From NCBI GenBank assembly GCA_963696025.1, contig CAVOII010000014.1, forward strand, positions 310,001 through 374,000: a stretch of 64,000 nt of DNA, in the 5' to 3' direction. A model generated the notes under the pieces. The model had not been told where the DNA came from. It did no database searches and saw only the letters and a program-made list of their open reading frames with translations. This stretch comes from JABCYV01 sp963696025 (lineage in GTDB: Bacteria > Acidobacteriota > Terriglobia > Terriglobales > Acidobacteriaceae). Both the position numbers and the translations under genes were made by a program. Positions within the stretch are counted from its first letter, which is position 1, and each line of letters opens with the position of its first letter. Positions 43,126 through 51,947 of this stretch are shown piece after piece.

Positions 43126-44235
43126 ATGCGACGTACACGAACCATGCAGACTCGCGGTTTTACCTTGGTGGAATTGATGATCGCCATGGCAGCGGGGCTC
43201 ATTCTGATTGCCTCCGCGACGGAACTGTTCACGCAAGCCCTGAATGCGACCTACGTGATCAGCCAACGGGCGGAGATGCAGCAGAACGGTCGGGCAGCAG
43301 TCGGCCTATTGTCTCAGGACATCAGCCTGGCCGGCGCCGGTCTTCCTACTGGCGGAGTGCAATTGCCCATTGGCGGCCCCAATAACCCAATCTATGGTTG
43401 CGATCAAACGAAGTGTTACGTCGCAGGCACCGCCCCGGCGGGCATCGCCTATCCCAGCCAACATCTCGACGGAATAGTTCCAAGCCCTGGAGCGGGCATA
43501 CCGCTCAGTGCTGGCGGCGCGAATACGGACGTTATCACCATCGCTTACGCGGACACCACTGCTTCCATCAATCAATACAAAGTGACGGCATTTGGGCCCG
43601 CGGGCAACAGCATTACCCTGGCCCAAATCACTCCCGGCCCGAGCGTTCCCGCTCTTAACGATCCCGCGATCGGAATCAAGGTCGGTGATTTGATCATGGT
43701 GACCAACGGCGGTACGGCCGTCGCAGAGGTAACCGGGGTTACTACCACTACGTTGTCCTTCGCGGACTTGGATCCTCTGCACATCAATCAAAGTACTGCG
43801 ACCAGCGGCAACATGAACGCTATCAGCACCCCAGCCCCACCCGCGCCCCCTAGCACGGTCGTTATACCCGCTGTCCGGATTCTGGTGATCACCTACTACA
43901 TGAATATTAACCCCGGCCCTGATGGGATTCTTTATACCGCGGACGATTTGCCGCCCCAGCTCATGCGCCAGGTAAATGGCCAGACCCCCACGCCAGTTGC
44001 GGACAACATCGCTGATCTGCAGTTCACCTATGACGTGATCAACAGCGCGAGCATCGACACCTCCAACATAAAAGACATCATCGGCGCAGGCTACGCCCCC
44101 AGTCAGATTCGTAAAGTCAACATTGCCAGCATGTCCGCCCGCAGCCAGATGAGAGGGAGACCGGGGTTCCAAGGTATGGACCTGTCGACTTCGGTTAGCG
44201 TGCGTGACATGAGTTTTCGCAATCGTTACCAGTGA
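43126..44235 (+). CDS. Minor pilin PilW-like
   Basis: About 369 residues from the ATG at 43126 (AAGGGTG upstream). Prepilin motif TRGFTLVELMIAMAAGLILI. A segment QRAEMQQNGRAAVGLLSQDI is typical for PilW. It has one PGPDGILYTADD loop like those of the PilV protein. The C-terminus ends VRDMSFRNRYQ. Fifteen bases separate it from the preceding gene. Confidence 0.82.
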   Translation: MRRTRTMQTRGFTLVELMIAMAAGLILIASATELFTQALNATYVISQRAEMQQNGRAAVGLLSQDISLAGAGLPTGGVQLPIGGPNNPIYGCDQTKCYVAGTAPAGIAYPSQHLDGIVPSPGAGIPLSAGGANTDVITIAYADTTASINQYKVTAFGPAGNSITLAQITPGPSVPALNDPAIGIKVGDLIMVTNGGTAVAEVTGVTTTTLSFADLDPLHINQSTATSGNMNAISTPAPPAPPSTVVIPAVRILVITYYMNINPGPDGILYTADDLPPQLMRQVNGQTPTPVADNIADLQFTYDVINSASIDTSNIKDIIGAGYAPSQIRKVNIASMSARSQMRGRPGFQGMDLSTSVSVRDMSFRNRYQ

Positions 44236-44265
44236 GGACGGAAGAGATTGAGGAGAACAGCAACT

Positions 44266-46902
44266 ATGGATGCTAAACAACATCATTCACAAGGATTTAC
44301 CCTGATTGCAACCCTGCTGCTGCTACTGCTGCTGTCTGGGGTCGCACTGGGGCTGATGTACATGGTAAATACCGAGGCTCGCGTGGGCGGCAACGACCTG
44401 GAAAATGGTCTGGCCTACCACGCTGCCGAGGGCGGCATGGAAAAGATGACCGCCGACCTGGCCAACCTGTTCTCCTCCAGCCAGGCGCCCAACGCGGGCA
44501 ACATCGGGGCATTGCAAGCTTTTCCTCCGACCATTCCTGGCGTCGCCTATACGGAGTACACCCTCACCCCCACCAACGGCACGAATCCGGATGGCAGCTA
44601 TAAGAGCACGACCAACACCATCTCCTCCGGCAATAACCAAGGTCTGATTGCCCAGATCATTCCTATAACCCTTTCTGTGACCGCACAGCGGCCGCTTGGA
44701 GACGAAGTGCGCATGGTTCGCACTGTCGAAGTCGCTTTGATTCCGGTGTTCCAGTTTGGGGTCTTCTGTGATGGCGACTGCAGCTACTTCGCTGGTCCCG
44801 CCTTCGATTTCGCCGGCCGAGTTCACGCCAATGGCAGTCTCTTCCTCGCGAGTGGGGCCACCCTCACCATGCACGACAAAGTTGCCGCGGCCAAGGAAGT
44901 GATTCGTGAGCAGTTGGCCAATGGCTACCCCACCGCCGTCAACTACACGGGATCGGTCTATATTCCGAGCGCCCCGGCCGGTTGTGACATCGCCGCTCCC
45001 GGACCTAGTTGCCTCAACCTGGGCTTGGCGCAAGGCAGCAAGGTAGCCGGCCCCACCAGTGCGACCAACACCACGGTTCCCGGGCCCTCTGGCTGGGCCA
45101 CAACCGTGAGTAACTATCACACCTACCTTCTCAATGGCAGCGCAGGAGCCAATGTTTTGTCGCTGCCTTTTGTCGGCGCTGGCGTAGGGCCGGTACAAAT
45201 TATTCGTCGCCCCGCACCGGGCGAGGTCCTTGGCTCGACCTTATCTGCGTCGAGATTGTTTAACCAAGCTCAGATCCGGATCCAGATCAGCGACGATCCA
45301 GCCGAGAACCACAACGGCAACGCCGCCCTGATCGACGCTCAGGACATACAGCTGGCCAGCATTGAGGATGCCCATTTGCTTCCCCTCCGTCCCGCGGACA
45401 TCGGAAGCGCGGGCACCGCGCAAGCCGGTATCGCCGTGACCGGTGTGGGTACGAGCTACTTCGGCGAATCTAAGACGTCGGCCCCGGCCGCTCCCGTTGA
45501 CACCAACTTTGTAGCCCCGCTCCACATTTACGGAAATAATTTGTATTCCGGCACTGGGGCCAGCGAGTGGCCACTGGTCGACGGCTGGCTGAGAGTGGAG
45601 ATCCAGAAGGCAGACGGAACTTGGCTACCAGTGACGGCAGAGTGGTTGTCCCTTGGATTCGGCCGCGGCACTGGCATCCCGAACACAGCTATTGGCGCGC
45701 CCAACACCGCACACCCCAAGGCAATCCTCATCTTCCAGCAATTAGCGGTTCGTGGCAACGGCGCAGGTGTGAGCGCGCTCTCCGCCGCCGGCGCCGGTTC
45801 GCAATACAATTGGTACCCAATCAATTTCTACGATCCCCGTGAAGGCGAAGTTCGCGACACCAGCCAAGCCGGCTGCGCCCCCAACGGCGTGATGAACGCC
45901 GTCGAACTGGACGTATGGAACCTGAGGCAGTGGTTGAACGGAACGTTCGGCGGAAACGGCGCCTTGACGGATAACGCCAAACAGAACGGATACGTGCTTT
46001 ACTTCTCGGACCGCCGGGGTATGCTCCCTGACGCCAACGTCGTGCCACCCACCAAGACGGGGGAATCCGGGTTGGAGGATGTGATCAATTCCGCCGACCC
46101 AATCGGCACTCCTAACGGATTGCTGGAGAGTGCCGAGGACGTGGACGGCAATGGACTACTCGACAACTGGGGAGGAGCCAATATTGGCGATGGCTTTGGG
46201 GTCAGCACCAACGTTGTCCCCGCCAAGCCCAATCCTTTCCTGCCGCGTCTGGCTTGCGTCACCACCGCCCGAGCAAACCGGGTGTCAGGCGCCCGCCACG
46301 TACTCCGGCTCATAAATGGCACCCGTGGCAACTTACCTACGCGGGCGGGCTACACGGGCGGATTTACTGTGGCCTCGGAAAACCCCGTATATGTCCTCGG
46401 CGACTACAATGCCTCCCTGGCCGACCATGCTTGGGTAGACGCTAACCATGCCGCCGCCGCAGTAATTGCAGACGCGGTCACGGTGCTCTCGAATAGCTGG
46501 AGCGACGTGAACGGCTTCAATAACCCCACCAGCCCCGGCAGCCGTCCCGGAAGCGAGACCTACTATCGCATGGCTGTTGCCGCCGGAAAGAACCTCGACT
46601 TTCAGCAGCCGACTACCTGGGGCGCAGCCAACGACTATGGAACCGATGGCGGCGTGCACAACTTCCTGCGCTACATCGAGGCCTGGGGGGCGCCGCTCCA
46701 CTATGAGGGATCGCTGGTCAGCTTGTACTACGCGCAGTACGCCACTGGGATCTTCAAGTGCTGTACTACCGTCTACTCGCCGCCCACGCGTGCCTATTCT
46801 TTCGACACGCTGTTCCTGAACCCGGCCAACCTGCCACCAGGAACGCCCATGTTCCGCGACGTAGACAACACTAGTTTCCGTCAGGACTTCACTCCGTACT
46901 AA
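44266..46902 (+). CDS. Very large PilX-like minor pilin/tip protein
   Basis: About 878 residues from the ATG at 44266 with GAGGAGAAC upstream. N-terminus SQGFTLIATLLLLLLLSGVA, a PilX-type prepilin helix (lacking Glu5), then NTEARVGGNDLENGLAYHAA and EGGMEKMTADL, as in PilX_N proteins. Usual PilX has about 200 residues; here some 650 extra residues follow, Gly/Asn/Pro-rich, with a probable Ca-binding loop EDVDGNGLLDNW near residue 625. It may combine the roles of PilX and the tip adhesin PilY1, which is otherwise absent. This is inference. Confidence 0.78.
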   Translation: MDAKQHHSQGFTLIATLLLLLLLSGVALGLMYMVNTEARVGGNDLENGLAYHAAEGGMEKMTADLANLFSSSQAPNAGNIGALQAFPPTIPGVAYTEYTLTPTNGTNPDGSYKSTTNTISSGNNQGLIAQIIPITLSVTAQRPLGDEVRMVRTVEVALIPVFQFGVFCDGDCSYFAGPAFDFAGRVHANGSLFLASGATLTMHDKVAAAKEVIREQLANGYPTAVNYTGSVYIPSAPAGCDIAAPGPSCLNLGLAQGSKVAGPTSATNTTVPGPSGWATTVSNYHTYLLNGSAGANVLSLPFVGAGVGPVQIIRRPAPGEVLGSTLSASRLFNQAQIRIQISDDPAENHNGNAALIDAQDIQLASIEDAHLLPLRPADIGSAGTAQAGIAVTGVGTSYFGESKTSAPAAPVDTNFVAPLHIYGNNLYSGTGASEWPLVDGWLRVEIQKADGTWLPVTAEWLSLGFGRGTGIPNTAIGAPNTAHPKAILIFQQLAVRGNGAGVSALSAAGAGSQYNWYPINFYDPREGEVRDTSQAGCAPNGVMNAVELDVWNLRQWLNGTFGGNGALTDNAKQNGYVLYFSDRRGMLPDANVVPPTKTGESGLEDVINSADPIGTPNGLLESAEDVDGNGLLDNWGGANIGDGFGVSTNVVPAKPNPFLPRLACVTTARANRVSGARHVLRLINGTRGNLPTRAGYTGGFTVASENPVYVLGDYNASLADHAWVDANHAAAAVIADAVTVLSNSWSDVNGFNNPTSPGSRPGSETYYRMAVAAGKNLDFQQPTTWGAANDYGTDGGVHNFLRYIEAWGAPLHYEGSLVSLYYAQYATGIFKCCTTVYSPPTRAYSFDTLFLNPANLPPGTPMFRDVDNTSFRQDFTPY

Positions 46903-46916
46903 GCACTCGAGCAACC

Positions 46917-46952
46917 GCCCCGATCCTGCGTCGCAGGGTTGGGGCTTTTTTC
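46917..46952 (+). terminator. Terminator of the minor pilin operon
   Basis: GCCCC/GGGGC plus CCTGCG/CGCAGG-type stem, followed by TTTTTT (46946-46951). Confidence 0.85.
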
Positions 46953-47057
46953 TTGTCTGATATAAATCAACTATTGCGGTTTAATCTTGTTCTCTATATT
47001 TTTACTGTCCGCTGGAAGAGCATCCGAGTCACGAGTTGCGGAGCAGAGGATCTTAAA

Positions 47058-48286
47058 ATGCAGGACGTTGATAGCAGCGCAGTCCAGGTGAAGCGCGGCA
47101 GCATGATCCCCAGCTTTGGATTTGCGCTGCTCGTAGCTGTCGGCTTCGGCTTTTTTTCATCCCGGCTTTTATCATTCGGCCATTCCGCTATCAGTCTCCC
47201 CGCGGACTCGTTTTTGCAATGGCTCTGCGCCAACACGCCCCATTCTGGACGGCAGTATTCACCGCAGGAGCGATGCTTTTAGCTGTCGTCTTGTGGCCTC
47301 GCCTTTCGATCTGGAAACGGGTTCCGCTGGTGCTTGGTTTGTGCCTGGCGTGCGGTGCCGCCCTGATGTCCCGTATCGATTACTTCGAGTGGATGTTCCA
47401 CCCTGTTCCGGCGGTCGGGTTCGAATCCATAGATCTCACGAAGTTGGATTCCTCCGAGATGGTGATTGCGGTGCGCTTCGGCAATGACGCCCGCGCTTAT
47501 CCGATTCGCGAAATGGCATATCACCACGTGGTCAACGATGTCGTGGGTGGCGTGCCCATCGCGGTGACCTATTGAACGCTCTGTCACACCGGTCTGGTGT
47601 GGAAACGTACTGCGAGTGGGAGAACGCTACATTTCCGGCTGGCCGGAATCAACAATCAGAACTTTCTCATGCGCGACGACGAAACCGGAAGCTGGTGGCA
47701 GCAGATCACTGGCAGATCTATCTTTGGGCCACTCAAAGGTCAGCAACTTGATGCCGTCATGAGCGACGAACTGACCTTCGGGCTGTGGAGGCAGGAGTCG
47801 CCCGCTGGACAGGTCCTTGCTCCGGTAGCGAAATACGCGGATCAATACGAAAGCGACTGGGAACCGAAAGTGGCCAAACTACCTGTGGTCCTCAGTTTTC
47901 AGGGAACCCCGTTTCAGTCACGGGACGTAGTAATTGGGATGGAAATCGGAGGAGCCAGCCGGGCCTATCCCATGTCCGCGATTTTGGCACAATCGCCGAT
48001 TCAGGATCGGCTTGGCGGAACTCCCATCATGCTGATAGTTGGTCCAGACGGAAAATCAGTGCGTACGTTTGTGAGCCGCCTGGACGGAGGCGACATTGAA
48101 TTGTTCCGCCGGACCGGAAGCGATTGGGCGCTGGTAGATTCTAACTCCGGGAGCGAATGGAATTTTCAGGGGTGCGCCATCGCCGGCCCAGCCACGGGAA
48201 AATGCTTGCAGCGCTTGCCCGCGCTGAAAGACTACTGGTTTGATTGGCGCAACTACCATCCAGAAACCAGCGTGTACCGTCACTGA
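47058..48286 (+). CDS. DUF3179 protein with in-frame TGA (candidate selenoprotein) and a frameshift
   Basis: The start ATG 47058 has AGAGGA seven bases upstream. Frame 1 gives an N-terminal membrane segment (FALLVAVGFGFF) up to a T7 run at 47151-47157; a -1 shift there continues into IPAFIIRPFRYQSPRG and MALRQHAPFW. The frame then runs to a TGA at 47573-47575 and on without further stop to 48286. Around it, translation is GGVPIAVTY-TGA-TLCHTG; DUF3179 proteins have TYCTLCHTG here, so TGA replaces the first Cys of C-x2-C. A hairpin, CACACC-GGTCT-GGTGTG (47585-47601), has its loop beginning 16 bases after the TGA and G in both first loop positions, as for bacterial SECIS. Later blocks RDDETGSWWQQITG and FGPLKGQQLD are typical. 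Function unknown; membrane-bound, probably redox. Confidence 0.7.
47585..47601 (+). promoter_or_regulatory. Candidate bacterial SECIS hairpin
   Basis: Six-bp perfect stem CACACC/GGTGTG with loop GGTCT, placed so that the loop starts at +16 after the TGA. Bacterial SelB-type elements are known to need a small apical loop with G in one of the first two positions within about 16-37 bases of the UGA. Confidence 0.5.
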
Positions 48287-48513
48287 CCGGGATCCTTGCC
48301 CTTCTGAGCTTGCTCTCCAGACTGAGCTACACATCTCGCCGTGATCACCACGCCGTTGCAGATGAACCGGCCGTCTGCCAGCTGCATGCATGGCTGGGTA
48401 AAGCTACGGACGCTGATAGCGACGCAACGAGAGGGTATGATCAACCCTGGACGTCGAACCGGGAGACATCCGATCAAAGAAAGCAGCGCGGCCGAAAGGA
48501 GGGTCTTTTTCAT
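48280..48513 (-). CDS. Small lipoprotein-like hypothetical
   Basis: 77 residues from the ATG at 48513. N-terminus MKKTLLSAALLSLIGCLP has a lipobox-like LIGC. The mature part ends with QPCMQLADGRFICNGVVITA then RCV, a three-Cys segment I recall from small acidobacterial secreted proteins. Its 3' end overlaps the DUF3179 gene by 7 bp (convergent). Function unknown. Confidence 0.55.
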   Translation of the reverse strand: MKKTLLSAALLSLIGCLPVRRPGLIIPSRCVAISVRSFTQPCMQLADGRFICNGVVITARCVAQSGEQAQKGKDPGQ

Positions 48514-48717
48514 TGCGACATCACTTCTGCTTTCTTTTTCGCCGTCACAACTTATCCATTCCAAGAATTTATCGGCAGCGCTTTTCCTTTCTTTAGTCGT
48601 ACGGCCCTTTAGTCGCGAGCGGCGGGCGAGCCCGACCGTGCTCCAGGCGCATCCTCTTTGCAGTTGCCCCGTGTATCATCAACCTACTTCGAAGAAAGTG
48701 AATCGCGGAGGACCCTC

Positions 48718-49327
48718 TTGCCTCAAATCAGCACTCTTTTGGGATATCGGAGGCGTGCTTCTGACCAATGCCTGGGACCGCGAGCCGAGAGAACGAGCTA
48801 TTGCTCAATTCAAGCTGCACGAGAAAGAGTTTGCCGACCGTCACGAGATGATCGTCTCGTCGTTCGAGCGCGGCAAAATTAGCCTCGACGAATATCTTGA
48901 CCGGACGATTTTCTCTCGTCCGCGGCCGTTTGCCCGCGAGGCTTTCAAAAACTAGATGTTCTCCCTGTCGCAACCTTGTACCGAAACGCTCGCCCTGGCG
49001 CGAGAGTTGGCGAAGTCGGGAAAGTATCTGATGGCGACCATCAACAACGAATCGAAAGAGTTGCATCAGTACCGGATTCAGAACTTCGGCCTGCGGGGAA
49101 TCTTCACTCTTTTCGTGAGTTCGTGCTTTGTGGGACTGCGAAAACCGGAAGAAGGAATCTACCTCTTGGCGTTGGAAATTACCCAGAAGCCAGCGGATGA
49201 GTGCTGCTTCATCGATGATCGCGCGCTGAATCTCGAATGCGCCCGAAAACTGGGTATGGACACTATTGAAAGTGAAAATGCGGAACAAATGATGCAGTAT
49301 CTGCGAAAGCTAGGCGTAGCCGCGTGA
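48718..49327 (+). pseudogene. HAD-family hydrolase, interrupted by frameshift and amber codon
   Basis: The reading LPQIST (TTG at 48718 behind GGAGG) must change frame near 48733 to continue with LFWDIGGVLLTNAWDRE, the HAD nucleophile region. The frame goes on to EAFKN, then TAG at 48953-48955, and in the same frame MFSLSQPCTETLALARELAK, TINNES and FIDDRALNLECA (HAD motif IV). Relatives read FK-x-Y-MF-QSQP here as I recall, so TAG probably replaces a Tyr codon. Alternatively translation starts at GTG 48699 and no frameshift is needed, but the amber codon remains. Either a dead gene or two split pieces. Confidence 0.7.
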
Positions 49328-49352
49328 ATTGCCGGGATCAGTTGCACAGTGG

Positions 49353-50333
49353 TCACGGCTTGCGTGGTTGGCGGGGCGACGGGCTTTCTGGAACCATTTT
49401 GGCGGCAGGCTCGCCTGAGATTCCCAAACTCAGATCGCTTGCCCAACAATCCGCGACGATCTTCCATTCGCCAGCACCCTGGCGATTGACGATAACCACG
49501 TACTTGCCACGCTCTTCGCGTCGCTTTCCCATCGCAACCGGGACCAGCATCTGGCAGCGACCGGCTTCGTAAGCGACATCTCCAAAAAGTTCGACCCTCA
49601 GCGGCTCCAGTTCAACCTCGCCCAATCCGGCATCGAGGACGCCAAAGAAAAATTCGCGGATGGCCCCGGTCCCGCGCACTGCCGGCACATTGGATCGCAA
49701 CACCAGCGCATCGGCGACGTAAAGCTCCACCAGATCATCCAGTTGTTTGGTGTTACACGCCTGCACCCAATCCTGGGTCAATTTGCGGACCGCAGCCTCC
49801 GCCCGACTCAAACCGGTTGCGCCCACTGGAGCGCGCACTCGCGCAGCGGGGTCGCGTCCAACGGTGTCGCTGACCGCGCGGGGTTCCGTGCCCGAGGACC
49901 GCGAAGCTCCCTCAGGTGATGGGAAGTAATGGTGATGATAATGATGGTGGTAGTGGTGCTGCCCTGGGGCAGGCGCCAAGTTCGCCTTGAGCCTTGCTGG
50001 CTCGGCTGGCGCCTCCTGCGGGGCTTCTACCAATGGAACACCACAGGTTGCGCAGAACTTGTGCTCCGCGCGGTTTGCGCTTCCGCAAGCAATGCAGCTG
50101 TGTGACGCTGCGTGGAATTCACCGTGGTCCATGGATTCTTCGCTCTCGGCCTCGAGTGCCATTCGTTGCACCACCTGGAGGGCGGCGGCAATCGACTCCG
50201 TACCCGGCCGGGGATGACGCATATCTTGCTTCAGTCGCGTAAGGAATTCATCGACCGCCGGGTCAGGGATAAGCTCTCCCTTCGGACCGATTGGCGAGCT
50301 CTTGGGCGGTCCGGATTTTTCTTTGGGATCCAC
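49353..50333 (-). CDS. Zinc-ribbon, His-rich, SnoaL-like (NTF2 fold) protein
   Basis: 326 residues. N-terminal helical region, then a zinc ribbon CIACGSANRAEHKFCATCG (C-x2-C-x11-C-x2-C). A histidine/tyrosine tract of the form HHYHHHYHHHYF lies near residues 126-137. After a linker, residues about 178-305 form a SnoaL/NTF2-like domain: EAAVRKLTQDWVQACNTKQL, DDLVELYVADALVLRSNVPA, GTGAIREFF. This fold is common in polyketide cyclases and in small ligand-binding proteins. The His tract could bind metal. Ends in a Pro-rich tail. Function unknown. Confidence 0.7.
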   Translation of the reverse strand: MDPKEKSGPPKSSPIGPKGELIPDPAVDEFLTRLKQDMRHPRPGTESIAAALQVVQRMALEAESEESMDHGEFHAASHSCIACGSANRAEHKFCATCGVPLVEAPQEAPAEPARLKANLAPAPGQHHYHHHYHHHYFPSPEGASRSSGTEPRAVSDTVGRDPAARVRAPVGATGLSRAEAAVRKLTQDWVQACNTKQLDDLVELYVADALVLRSNVPAVRGTGAIREFFFGVLDAGLGEVELEPLRVELFGDVAYEAGRCQMLVPVAMGKRREERGKYVVIVNRQGAGEWKIVADCWASDLSLGISGEPAAKMVPESPSPRQPRKP

Positions 50334-50366
50334 GAGCGTATGTGGTCATTTTAGTCGAAAAATTTC

Positions 50367-50813
50367 TCAGCGACTGGAAAACTCGACCTTCGCCTCCGCG
50401 TCCGTAGGAACTCCGTTGCATGTCGCGGGTCGGTACCGCCAGGAGCGCAGCGTATCCAATACGGTTTGGTCTTGGGAGGGGCCGGCGCTCTCCAGGACCA
50501 GTGGACTGTGAACCCGGCCGTCGGTCCCCACGATGAAACTGACCGTGACTTTGGCATTCGACTCCGGTTCGTCCAGCAGCGGATCTGGCGTGGCCAAAGC
50601 TTGCGGCGGCTGCGTGGCTTCACAACTCGTGCGGGCCGCGGTGTGCTGCACCGCAGCGAACTCAGAATCATGCACTGCTGAAGTCCTGACTTCATGTTCG
50701 CGCGCGGCGAGAGAGGATCGGCCCACTTGGAGTGACCGGCTTTCCACCGCAGCCAAACTTACTGTTGAGGCGATGACCACAAGCAGAAAAGACTGAAGAT
50801 TACGAAGCGGCAT
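50367..50813 (-). CDS. Exported TonB C-terminal-like protein
   Basis: About 148 residues from the ATG at 50813 (CAGGGA upstream). Signal peptide LQSFLLVVIASTVSLAAVES. The C-terminal part (NAKVTVSFIVGTDGRVHSPL, LDTLRSWRYRPATCNGVP) resembles the TonB C-terminal domain, as in the protein at 34479-35918. No membrane anchor beyond the signal peptide. 33 bp upstream of the SnoaL-like gene on the same strand, so perhaps co-transcribed. Confidence 0.65.
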   Translation of the reverse strand: MPLRNLQSFLLVVIASTVSLAAVESRSLQVGRSSLAAREHEVRTSAVHDSEFAAVQHTAARTSCEATQPPQALATPDPLLDEPESNAKVTVSFIVGTDGRVHSPLVLESAGPSQDQTVLDTLRSWRYRPATCNGVPTDAEAKVEFSSR

Positions 50814-51022
50814 ATTTCGTCCCTGAGAGCGCGGATGAACATGCCATGGAGAGCACTCCCAATATGCCTGGAAAAAGGGCAATCCGCGTACCAGCGGTGC
50901 GGCTTGCAGGTTATTCACAGCGTGACATTTATCGCGACGACCCGAACGCAGTTCCTAATGTGAAGTGAAAAGTATTGCAGTTAAAGGCCGGGGTGGAAGG
51001 AAGTTATCGGTCCCCTTGACGG

Positions 51023-51858
51023 ATGCCGGCTTCACCGTGTTCTCGAGGCAGTATGCGGTATGCTCGGAGAGCGAACACTCGGGAGGATGTGATGGTTTAC
51101 GAAGGGCGTGACCGAGACCAGGTCACAGATTGGATCCCGGCGCAAGGCGAACGGGCGGCGCTGGAGTTCTTCATTCTCATCGATGATGGCGCCAGCGTAA
51201 GCCTTGGTTCACAGCTGGAAGATATTCGGCAGTTCATCAATGCCCAACCGGCCACTACCAAGGTCGGCATCGCGTATATGCAAAATGGCACTGCCAAAAT
51301 CGTGCAGGATCTGACTAGCGATCACCCGCAGGCAGCCAAAGCGCTGCGGCTCCCCTTTGGAAATCCGGGAGTAAACTCAAGCCCGTATTTTGCCTTGCAG
51401 GACCTGATAAAGCGTTGGCCTGAAGGCGCGGCCCGGCGCCAGGTGCTGATGGTGACGGATGGAATAGATCATTTCTGGGGAAGCAGCGGACTGAGTCCTT
51501 ATGTGGAGTCTGCTATCGCGGACGCCCAGCGAGCTGGCATCATGGTTTACGCCATCTACTCGCCGGGGGCCGGTCATGATGCGCACAGCTACTGGCGAAC
51601 ATACTGGGGACAAATTTATCTTTCGCAGGTAACGGACGAGACTGGAGGCGAATCCTATTACATAGGATTTTCCGGCGCACCCGTTAGTTTCGCACCTACC
51701 TCGAGAGTATCACCCATCGGCTAACTCACCAGTACCTGCTGGCTTTTCTTGCGAAACCAGAAAAGAAGGCCGGGATGCGACGCATAAGAATCCAAACTGA
51801 AGTCCCGAATGCCGAACTGGTGGCCGCTGGTCAGATTTATGTCCCGGCTTCGGAATAA
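51023..51858 (+). pseudogene. VWA-domain secreted protein remnant, frameshifted
   Basis: The frame from 51023 gives REDVMVYEGRDRDQVTDW, ALEFFILIDDGASVSLGSQL, LMVTDGIDHFW and SYWRTYWGQIYLSQVTDETG, the acidobacterial VWA family as I recall it. It ends early at 51723, while the correct continuation is in another frame: TYLESITHRLTHQYLL, AFLAKPEKKAG, TEVPNAELVAAGQIYVP, stop at 51858. A one-base deletion near 51695 explains this. The N-terminal signal peptide and first part of the family are missing too, so it is a truncated and shifted relic. Confidence 0.7.
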
Positions 51859-51947
51859 ATTGGGTTGACACATCCGCCCGGCTATCTTGATTCGCAGGCG
51901 CTTACTCGTGAAAGGTGTAATATCGGCGGCAGAATTTCACGCCACCG

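Noticed and set aside
43306..44286. 326-codon minus-strand frame under the PilW-like gene
   Set aside because: Antisense shadow of a clear prepilin gene.
46953..47282. Separate small gene before DUF3179
   Set aside because: From 47058 it is the N-terminal part of the DUF3179 protein in the frame before the T7 shift; after 47160 it is out of frame.
48953..48955. TAG in the HAD gene as pyrrolysine codon
   Set aside because: No pyl context and the family has an ordinary Tyr there as I recall; a nonsense mutation is simpler.
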